Assembly (NCBI GenBank): GCA_948146395.1
Contig: OX411543.1
Location: forward strand, 66,103,474-66,167,473
From: Fragum whitleyi
Lineage: Eukaryota > Mollusca > Bivalvia > Cardiida > Cardiidae
Length of the DNA stretch: 64,000 nucleotides
Direction: 5' to 3'
Shown here: one piece after another, positions 11,990-23,100 of the stretch
Layout of the letters: every line of letters begins with the position of its first letter
How positions within the stretch are numbered: the first letter of the stretch is position 1
The notes under the pieces: generated by a model
Told to the model about the DNA's origin: nothing
The model's input: only the letters and a program-made list of their open reading frames with translations
Database searches by the model: none
Translations under genes and position numbers: made by a program

Positions 11990-13572
11990 ATCAAACTATC
12001 CGATTATCAGAGAGAGGGTATCATTCAAGAAGATAAATTGCCAATATGGCACTCTTCCCTATCGTTTGTTGTTTTGAGCCTTTGATGATGCCTTTGGCAT
12101 CTCCTTATGTACACATTAATTTCATCAAGTTGTACAACTGTGTTAACTGTAAATATTTCCTCACTTGTAAGATATCTGGGTCTCAAATTATTGAGATTGA
12201 TAAAACAAATTGAATTAGTATTCTCTCACTAATCCCATAGTTGCATTTGTAATATCAGACATGAGAGAGTGATAACTGTCTAATGTCATTTCACATAATT
12301 AAAAACCATGTGGAATAAGACATTGCTTGTAACAAGCTGTTTCTCCCTTTTCAAAGAAAGAGATGAAATATGGCAAACTGTTAGCAAATTATACCCACTT
12401 TGCACATGAGCACACACAAAGTGGGTAATAATATGCAATGAGTTTGCCATGTTTTACTATCCTGAATGCAGTGCAGGACATCATATCCAAATGCTGAGAA
12501 AATTTCTAAATCTTTGGAAAATCCCTTCAGTTAACAAGTTGTACCATGATGGATTTTAAATGTTCACACTTAAACAAAAAAATTAAGGAAACATTAAACA
12601 ACAGCTGAAAATAAAATGGACAAAACTGTGTAGCAATAAAACAACAAAATACATATAATATAAGTAAAACAGGTGATAACAATGACTTAGATATGCTCTA
12701 CATATCCATCATGTGGTTTTTTAACAAGAATATTTCAAATTTCACTAGTTCCAAAGAAGATAATGATTTACAAAACACTTTTCCTTTTGTTCGAAAAAGA
12801 AATTTCTCCTTAATGTCTTTTTTGTTTTTTTTTGCAATAAATAACAATTTATAATAAATGTTTTATTTGCCCTCTTCCTGTATATAAAAAGCCTTACAGG
12901 GGATCTTATGAAGGTGTTTATATTCACTGGAAAATAATTTAGTATTTGCTGTTTCCATCCTAATTTGTGCATTCTGATTGGCTGACAGTTTGACTTCATT
13001 CCTTTGAGAAAATAACCTTTAGTATGCAGCTATTTTGTTACCTTGCACGCAACATAGCCCCTGAAGAAACTTTTCTCAGATTGAACAAATCTTTACAATT
13101 TATGCTTCCTGATATTAAATTTTAAGATTTGAAAATAGTTTTTGTTGATTTCATGAGGGTATGAAACTGAAAACCTTTTTACACCCTTGTATAAATCTGC
13201 TTTGCTTTCATAAAATCAGTATTGGGGTTGGATCTAGCACAAGTCAACCACTGAACACATTTTATTAAAACAACCAAACATAGCAAGGTAGTAATAACAA
13301 TTTTGGCACTTCCCATATGGTCACTTTTCATGTGTCTGGTCACATATGTAATTTTTTGCTTGCATTAAAATACTATTATTGATTACAAACTCTTAATCCC
13401 TAAATCAATGCCAAATTTCATGATGATGTAGAAACAAATCAAGCATTTTCTGTCAATGTTTGTATCTTCTAGTGCCTATTTCTTTGTTTTCTTTATATAA
13501 ATTATAGAACATTTACTGGTGATGTCATCCTCATAACATTCAAACAGTACCTGTTTTAGTGCTTCTCTAGGG
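11990..13572. other. AT-rich intergenic or 3' flank of UBAP1
   Basis: No gene recognised. It contains a short hairpin element (12393-12427). The nearest AATAAA read on the minus strand is at 13261-13266, about 700 bp past the UBAP1 stop, and is a possible but unproven poly(A) signal. Confidence 0.4.
12393..12427. repeat. CCCACTTTGCACATG hairpin element, copy 1
   Basis: ACCCACTTTGCACATG..CACAAAGTGGGT forms a stem-loop. Downstream similarity (TTTACTATCCTGAATGCAG) with the copies near 28181 and 44965 marks a dispersed small element. Confidence 0.6.
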
Positions 13573-13870
13573 AAAACAAGAGGATTGCCTAAGGGTGCCT
13601 ACACTCGGCTGTTGGATGCTGGATAGTTGAAAAAAAAATCTAAGTTAATAAAAGGGACATAATTTTCACAAAATTTATCTACAGTGATCCCCCTTGTTAA
13701 TATAAGTTCCTCTTTTGATAGTGAACATGTGTGCCAAATTTCAAGTGAATGCCTTCAGTAGAACCAGAGGTATCACAAAATGTCAAAGTTTTCACACAAC
13801 AATGACAACAACATTGACATCGCCAAGGCTATAGCTCAGGTTTTCTCTGAAAACAGCCTGGCTAAAAATT
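13573..13870 (+). mobile_element. short pearl-family element with CTCGGCTGTT end
   Basis: Begins AACAAGAGGATTGCC, then GCCTACACTCGGCTGTT, and ends AAACAGCCTGGCTAAAAA. It has no tandem core. The body matches, in inverse orientation, the element at 60095-60377. It sits just downstream of the UBAP1 stop codon and may be transcribed as 3'UTR. Confidence 0.7.
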
Positions 13871-13970
13871 AAAAAAATTGTGTTGAAATGAACAAATCCA
13901 CAACTTCTTTGGCTTCAGTCTAAAATTGTATTATCTGGTATGGATTAACCCTTTTAGTCAAGGCTTTTTT

Positions 13971-14102
13971 TCACGATGATGCTGTCAATATATCCAGTGT
14001 CTTCTCTCTGTCATTGTTTGTGTTCACTAATGCTTCTTTGATCTTATCTCCACTAAATCCAAGTTCTTGGAATTGTGTGAACAGTTCTAGAAATGATGAT
14101 GC
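13971..14102 (-). CDS. UBAP1: UBAP1 coding exon 7 (third UBA and stop)
   Basis: The acceptor TTTCTTGCAG is followed by 43 codons and TGA (13971-13973). The product includes FLELFTQFQELGF and SGDKIKEALVNTNNDREKTL, the last UBA-like helical hairpin, then DILTASS. It aligns with the extreme C-terminus of animal UBAP1. Confidence 0.95.
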   Translation of the reverse strand, partial: ASSFLELFTQFQELGFSGDKIKEALVNTNNDREKTLDILTASS

Positions 14103-17100
14103 CTGCAAGAAAAAAAATAAAAATATGGGGAATTTTTATTAATTATAAGAATCAATTCACATACATGACCCTATATCACATAAACCAACATTTCAATATA
14201 TACCAAGCAAATGAAATTGTAGGAAAGTTTGTTTTAATGAGGTAAAAACAGGTTTTAAGTTTTTTTGTCATGTAACTACAGCTGTAGCACCTAACCATGA
14301 ATGGATTCTTGGGATGTTTCTCCCCAGTACTACTAGGGCATCCTTTCAAAGGTGCTTATCTTAAATAGGTTTACAATTATCAACTAAATCTTAGGTGGCA
14401 AATGTGCTTCAATCAGAGATCAAACCCAGGTAATATGATTTAGAGGATGAAATGCCACCAATTAAGATATGATGGGGAAAGTACTGGTGACACATAGATT
14501 GTTTTTCTCATTTTTAACCCCCATATGATTCTTCCTTTTTCAATTCAAAAATAACTTACGTTTGTATTGTCACTGAGATTTTCCTTAGATTTGGACAAAT
14601 CTAACATTAAATATTTGTGAAATACTAATGCATCTGAAAGGGCAATTTCTTTAGAAGCATGGCCTTTATAATTGACTTTGACTTTGTCAGATGACCTACA
14701 GCTTGACCTTCATAGATGCTGATCTATGAAAGAAGTCTTCATGCCAAATAAGATCATTAGAACTTGAAAAGTGTTGAACCTATAAGGAAATGTTTACTAT
14801 GCAGGTTACATGTTTACAGACAGATAGTACAGGCTTGAAAATTCTACTCATCTGCTCGTTCTGCATGATTTTTTCCTTCTTTGTCTATATATGCAGGACG
14901 AGTGGATTTTCCAAAAATTCACTTATGAAATTAATGTATCACTATATTTTCTTGTATAGCAGGAAGAGTAGAAATTTCAAGAATTTTCAAGCCCTGTAGT
15001 AAACAGTAAAATAATACACTCCCAATATATCTATATGATGCCCGAGGACAGATTGGTATACATTAAGCCTTCCATGTCTTGTTTCAACTTAAAATCACAC
15101 ATGCGAAACTTTATCATCAAAATCTTATATCAACGGCTTTAAATTATTAAAGCTAGAGTAGGTGTTCATATACAGATTTTTTTATGAACTTTTAAACCTC
15201 TTCAATCAAAGGGTTTTATTACGTACGTCCCTCTCACCACATTGGTAAATATTGGTCCTTAGAGTATTGAGGAAGGGGGTAAGTGGGGTTATACTTGTGA
15301 CCCCTTTGATTTAAACATGACCCTGTCAGCCATTAGAACACTTGACTTCAAAACAATTGGAGACTTTTGCATGTTATCTCCCTTGTTAGTTCTGTAGATT
15401 AAATCATAGGTGCTCCAAAATCATTAGCTGTCCATTTAGAAACTTTCCTTGGATTTTATCAATGGTTTCCTTGGGGAAGTTGCAAATTTTATTTTTGTAA
15501 ATACAAAGAACTTATATATGCATTTTATATAAATGATAAGGTTTTCAGTAGTACAGCAGAAAATAAATATTTATTTTTCATCAAATCATGTATCTTATGA
15601 ATTGCGCAATATTTGATTTAGAGCATATCTTTAATTCTTATAATGCAAAAGAAATAAGGATAAAATACAAGGTAACCACTGATTAGGACCCTTCATCCTT
15701 TGAGAGTATTTCAAAGGAGATAACACACCAATATCCCTCATTGGAGTTCGACACCATGGGTTCTATTTCAGGGCTGGCACACTCACAAACCAATTGTCTT
15801 TCAGATGAGATGTTATACTGAGGTCCCGTTTGACAGTGCTTTACATAAGGCATTTAAAAGAACCCTACAGATCTCAGCAGTGCTTTCATTATGTATCCTT
15901 ATACTCTCGCCAGTTACAATTAATCGTCAAGGTGGCATCTCTCATATGGACATATGCTACAGTAATGACACTTAATAAACAGGAATACACACAAACACAC
16001 ACAATAACCCACTGAAAATATGGATCATTTACCAACCTGGTTCATACTGTTTCTAAACATCAATAATGCCGTTTCAGCAAGCTGTGATGAATACCCTTTC
16101 TCTATTAACTGATCCACTAAACACAGGAATTCAACAATCTGCAAGGAAAAATAAAATGAAAAAAATCCTTTCTCAGAAACGCATAGCAAGATGGTTAAGA
16201 GGGCCTGTATAGCTCCACTGGCTTTCAAATATCTTTTAACGAGAAACTCAGTCAGATATGAAAGTTTTCAAGGAAATTTGTGAAGAGACCAAAAGATGGA
16301 AAGAAAAGCTGATTTTAGTGTAGGCTGAACCTTATATGAATAGCTACTTTGCAAAATATATATTAGTATTGGTTCTAAATATGAAAACATCTTTTATATT
16401 TATAAGATAGATATGTCTTCATGCATCTTTAACAATGAAACAATCCTACATAAAGCATGGAAAAACAACAATCATTTTTGTGAACATAATCCCCGCAACC
16501 TATGTATTGGCCAATCAAAATTCTGCTAGGTAGAGTTTTACCAGAGGAATTAAATCCTGCAAAGTTTGGTTAAAATTGGTCCAATGGTTTGGGAGGAGAA
16601 CATTTTATAGTGAAAAGAAGCCCTTCCCTACCATGCCAATATTTCAAGGTCAATCCAATAATCTTGAACAACTTTAGAAGAGGGTCACCCAAGGATCATT
16701 CATGCTGATTTTCATTGAAATCAGGCCAATGGTGCGGAAGAGGAGATTTTTAAAGATTTAAAAGTAAAAATTAGCCCTGCCCTGCCCAAATTTGGGGGAC
16801 AATACAAATTTCTTGAACAACTTTAGAAGAGGGTCACCCAAGGAACATTTCTGCCAAGTTTTGTCAAAATCCACCAATAGGAGGAGAAGATGTTTAAAGA
16901 AAAGTTTATGACTGACACATGGAAGCAGGCACATCAGACACTTTGCCATGATAATAGCTTGCTGGCCTTTGGCCAGTGGAGCTAAAAGCTAGATTATCAC
17001 AAAGCTGACTAAGGGCCATAACTCTGTCAAAATTAAATAGATTGTAACCAAAATTTCACATGCCCCTCTCTGCTTAATATTGATCCCATTTGTAAAAGTT

Positions 17101-20100
17101 AAATGAAATTTGCTGATTAGTTGCTGAGAAAACTTTCAGACAAAAAAAAGCTGCAGATGGATGGCTGACCTGACCAACCTACAGTCAGACCAACTGACAC
17201 ACTGCCCTCTAAATACCCTTAACAAGTTTTTTGGGGGAATAATTAGAAGATCATGAAAAAACTTGAAGGCTTGGGTATTTCGAACCACTGCTTTTGCAGT
17301 TCAATTCAATACCAAACTTTGGCTTAAAACACCAAATCAGGTATGTTTACTAAGATTGAACTGCATATTAATTTCAAAAGGGTTATCATTTACCATAGGG
17401 TACTTGATTAAGGATAAGTCTATTACCATAACATCTTAACCCTTGTTGTGCTGAATAAAAAACTTTGGAAAAATTATAATAAAATCAAAGTGCTGAAAGC
17501 TCTCTATTTCTTATTGTGAGTCAGCATTTATTTTGGAAAATACAATTTTGAAACTTTTCTAGTTTTAAAAGGAAAATCATGTGGTATAGACAAAGATCAG
17601 ACTGCACATATGTGCAGCCTGATCTTTATCCATACCGCCTGCCAAAGCAGGAATATTCCGGGATCAGCATGATAAGGGTTAGAATACTAGAAATGAGACC
17701 ATCCCTGCATTCAAGATGAAAAAGGGTTTAAAATATATTACCAGTGTAACAGGTTACCCCAGGGGGGGACAGGTTACCACGGCTGATTTCTAGGGTAACC
17801 TGTCCCCGGGGACACGTTACCCCGGGGTAACCTGTCCCCAGGGACACTTTACCCAGGGCACAGGTTACCCTGGGACACCGGTACCCCACTTTACACTTGT
17901 ACTCATATGCAAAACAGGTACAACTTTAATTACTGGCATATTTTTTTCCATCCTGTAAACATGGCTTTTTTATTACAGCTTTTAACTTCTATAACTTGAA
18001 CTATTAATGAGCCTATGTGTGACACAATGTGCATTAAAAATATCATCAATATTATGAATGGAGACCATGAAGCTGCAGTTACCAATTGTGGGCACTAAGC
18101 AGAGTCTGATCAGACTATACAGATGCAATATTGATCAGCCTTAGTTTTGGGCACATGTAAATTGTTTGAAATATCATACACAGACTCAAATATCTTAACA
18201 CAGATAATTTGACTTGCTTTATCATTCTTTAACTCTAGAATGAGAGAACACTTGGATTCAATTTCGGAATTCACATTTTTTGCTCTTAAATGACTCGATG
18301 CTGTAGATAGCAATAAGTAGTTTGTATTTATTGGAAAAGACTGATGCAAAGATGATATTTGGTTATGCTAGTCTAAAATCTCTATTTCTCAGCAATACCT
18401 TATATTCTAGACAATAATTTGAATCGTTTCAAGGTTTTGAGGGACACAGGTTTTATGTGTCTGAGATTCGTAAATAAATGGTAAGGAATCGCAAAACTAG
18501 TTAGGGCTCAACTTCAGAAAAGATATTAAAAACTGTTTAAATCTTTGAAGTTGATCCCCATAGGTTTTATCAAGCAAGAAAATATCTCAATTATTAAAAA
18601 AAAAAATGATGAGTAAAGAGAATTAATACTCATCTAAAGCTGGGTCACCCATACATTAAGCAAGGGCCCCTTTGGTCCAAACTATTCAGTCCTTGGGACT
18701 ATGTTTTGTTGATATCAAATTAAAAATTTGTCAATCTTATTTCAATGAGTAACAACAATCTAGGGGTTGTGCACATATTTATGTAGTTGAAATATTCTAA
18801 CAAACTAAATGCCCCCTCAAATACTTGGTTTTTCCTGTGAGCCATTTGACCTGTCAGCTGTGACCTTGATTGTATCCGGACAAACTCTTCCCATGACACT
18901 AGAACTTGCCCAGATAAACAACTGGGACAAGTTAATTAGAAATTCATCCATAAATATAGATGTTATGCTCCTGACAATAATGGGACCCACTCCCTACCCC
19001 TCACATGCCCACTCACACACATACAGAGGCAACTCTATATGCCCGTGGTGGGTTCCTAAAAATCTTAAATATTCCCTCTATCCCTCTATGAATGACATGT
19101 TTAGATTATCCTCCTATACTATCTTATAAAACACTGGTATTTAACTTATCAAACCAAATCCAACATTTTCATGCTATGAAAATCAATGAAATAAGAAAAC
19201 ATTGTGGTTAAATGAACATCTGCTTGGCATTCTCTTTTAACCACAAAGATTTTTACCCTATTTACCCTTATTTTCATTTCTTTAAATCTTTGGTTAATGG
19301 TATAAAACATTTTTGAGTTATGACAGATCCAACATTTTACACTCAGATGATGGGATTTATTCACTAAAGTGTAGATATTCTCACCTCTTTTTCATCTTCA
19401 CCCAGTTTCTCTACAGCCCTAACTACTCTGTCTTTGGGGAAACCCATACCCACAAGGTTACTGACTGCAGTTTGAGCTTCATGGCTGAGTGGGCTCTCAG
19501 CACCACTAGATATCACAGGCAAGGCAACCGTTGCTGGTTGTGGTTGATCAACTGGTACATGAGTTGGAGGTAATGGACTGTACCTGTTCCACGACTGAAG
19601 CATAGACAAAATGATTAATGTTGATTTGCTCTTTAATTAGTTTCAAGAATAGTTTTCAATTTAGAGATAAGGAGATTTTTTTGTTTTCATTCATGTATGA
19701 ATTAAAAAAAATATTCCCATTCCATGGGTTTGTAGAGCAGGTTAACAGTGTGATCAGGTTGACAGTTTATATCCTTATAAATCAAGAGACGTCAGAGACG
19801 GATTATGCTCCCCCAATAAGGCATTGTCACAACAAGAGGCCCAAGAGGGCCTGTATCGCTCCACTGGATTAAGAATCTCAAGATTTGAAAGAGAGATATT
19901 GAAAATAGAAGGTAATGAAAGTGAACAGCATTCAAAAGGAATTCTGACTTTTTCTAAGTTGAACCTAACTTATGAAAAAATGAACTTATTTAACTAATAT
20001 GTAAAATTACAAGGAAGAAAACTATATAGATATCACTTTGAAACAAGAGGACCAGAATGGCCATAAACCGCTGACCTGAGTTTTATTGATCCAGTGGATT

Positions 20101-23100
20101 TCATCCAATCCAAATTTCTTGAACAACTTTAGAAGAGGGTCACCAAAGGAACATTCTGGTAAAGTTTCATTGAAATAAGCCTAATGGTTCAGGAGGAGAT
20201 GTTGTTCAAAGATTTCGGGGTCAAAATAAGCCCGCCCTGCCACGCCCATATTTGGGGGTCAATCCAAATTTCTTGAACAACTTTAGAAGAGGGTCACCCA
20301 AGGAAAATTCAGGTAAAGTTTTATTGAAATCGGCTGAATGGTTCAGGAGGAGATGTCATTCAAAGATTTTGGGGTCAAAATATGCCCCGCCCTGCCACGC
20401 CCATATTTGGGGGTCAATCCAAATTTCTTGAACAACTTTAGAAAAGGGTCACCAAAGGAACATTCTGGTAAAGTTTCATTGAAATCGGCCCAATGGTTCA
20501 GGAGGAGATGAGGTTCAAAGATTTCAGGGTCAAAATAAGCCCACCCTGCCACGCCCATATTTGGGGGTTAATCCAATTTCTTGATCAACTTTAGAAGAGG
20601 GTCAAGCAAGGAACATTCCGGTAAAGTTTCATTAAAATTGGCCTAATGGTTCAGGAGGGGATGTCGTTCAAAGATTTTGGGGTCAAAAAAGCCCCGCCTG
20701 CCACGCCCATATTTGGGGGTCAATCCAAATTTCTTGAACAACTTTAGAAGAGGGTCACCAAAGGAACATTCTGGTAAAGTTTCATTGAAATCTGCCAAAT
20801 TGATCAGGAGGAGATGTAGTTCAAAGACTTTGTGGTCAAAATAAGCCCCGCCCTGCCACGCCCAAATTTTTTGCAGTCAATGAAAATTTCTTGAACAACT
20901 TTAGAAGAGGGTCACCCAAGGAACATTCTGGTAAAGTTTCATTGAAATCGGCTCAATGGTTCAGGAGGAGATGTCGTTCAAAGATTTTAGGGTCAAAATA
21001 TGCCCCACCCTGCCACGCCCATATTTTGGGGTCAATCCAAATTTCTTGAACATCTTTAAAAGAGGGTCACCCAAGGACCATTCTGGCCAAGTTTCATCAA
21101 AATCCACCCATTGGTTCAGGAGGAGAAGATGTTTAAATAAAAATTTTCGCACGCATGCACGGACGCCCGGACGGACGCACGACGGACACCTCGCCATGAC
21201 AATAGCTCGCTGGCCTTCGGCCAGTGGAGCTAAAAACAAGAGTCATGTTGGACATGGACATCCCCCGCCACGAAAGCTTGATAGTAAACTGAAGCCTAAT
21301 AGATTAAAGATTCTTTTGTACTGTCAGAGATTTACCTCCTATAAAATCTAAGTATTGAAAATAACAAAGGGCAATAACTCCAATATTATGCAAGCAAGAG
21401 TTGTAATTCTTCTGTATTGCACTTCTCCTCCATGAGATCTATCCATCCATAAAGATTCAAGTTGACAGCTATTATACTTTAGGAGATATGCTCTGTGGTC
21501 AGATTGCAAGGACTCAAATAAGGTGTTATCTTATACAGCTAACATAAAGGTAACAAACATTAACCCCCCTTTTTGCATGACATATTTTAAGACACAAATT
21601 TCAAATAGTTTATGGTAAAGGGCATCTGATTTGCTACTCATATGTGAAATTTCATCAAATTCTGAGCATAAGAATCGGAGAAATGAAAGAATAACTGTAT
21701 TTTACACGCTAACATAAAGGTAACAAACATTTAGCCCCCTTTTTCCATGACATATTTTTTTTACGTTAATTTCAAATTCTTTATAGTCAAGGGCATCTGA
21801 CTTGCTACTCAAATATGAAATTTCACTAAATTCTGACTGTTAGACTAGGAGAAATTTGGGAAAAACTGTTTTTTACCCTAAGTCCCCTTTTCCTGTGACA
21901 AGGCCTCAAATCCAAAAACCGTCACAGATGCATCAACACTATATCAAAGGAAGTTCAAATGGTAAGTTTCATTTGATTTGGCCCAAGGGCATCAAATTCT
22001 GAGCATAAGACTAGGAGAAATGAAAGAATAACTGTATTTTACATGCTAACGTAAAGGTAACAAACATTTTGCCCCCTTTTTCCATGATATATTTTTTTAC
22101 ATAAATTTCAAATTCTTTAAAATAAAGGGCATCTGATTTGCTCCTCGAATATAAAATTTCACAAAATTCTGACTGTTAGACTAGGAGAAATTTGGGGAAA
22201 ACTGTTTTTTTTTACCCCAAGTCCCCTTTTCCCATGGCGAGGCCTCAAATCAAAACATGAGCACCACAAGCGGGTGCCAACGCTCGGCTGTTTATTATTG
22301 CTTAGGCAAAATCAAATATATGAACTTGGTACCTACAGAAAGGTCTTGTCCCAAGCAATGATCATGTGAAATATGGAGGCTCTATGACTAACCATTCAAA
22401 AAGTATGACCAAGGTTAAATTTTTTAAAGAAAATTGACCTTGAAAAATGACCTTGACCTTGAAAAATGGCCTTGAACTTGGTACCTACAGAAAGGTCTTG
22501 TCCCAAGCAATGATCATGTGAAATATAAAGGATCTATGACTAACCATTCAAAAGTTATGATCAAGGTTAATCTTTTCAAAGAAATTTGACCTTGAACAAT
22601 GACCTTGACCTTGAGTGATGACCTTGAACTTGGTACCTACAGAAAAGTCTTGACCCAAGCAATGATCATGTGAAATATGAAGGCTCTATGACATACCATT
22701 CAAAAGTTATGACCAAGGTTAAATTTTTAAAAGAAATTTGACCTTGAAAAATGACCTTGACCTTGAGTGATGACCTTAAACTTGGTACCTACAGAAAGGT
22801 CTTGTCCCAAGCAATAATCATTTAAAATATGAAGGCCCTATGACATACCATTCAAAATTTATGACCAAGGTTAAATCTTTTAAAGAAACTTGACCTTGAA
22901 AAATGACCTTGACCTTGAGTGATGACCTTGAACTTGGTACCTACAGAAAGGTCTTGTCCCAAGCAATGATCATGTGAAATATGAAGGCTCTATGACATAC
23001 CATTCAAAAGTTATGACCAAGGTTAAATTTTTTAAAGAAATTTGACCTTGAAAAATGACCTTGACCTTGAGTGATGACCTTAAACTTGGTACCTACAGAA

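Noticed and set aside
20956..21351. 131-codon plus-strand and overlapping minus-strand frames
   Set aside because: Both run through the pearl-like core, its GGAC microsatellite and the terminal hairpin; they are by-products of the repeat.
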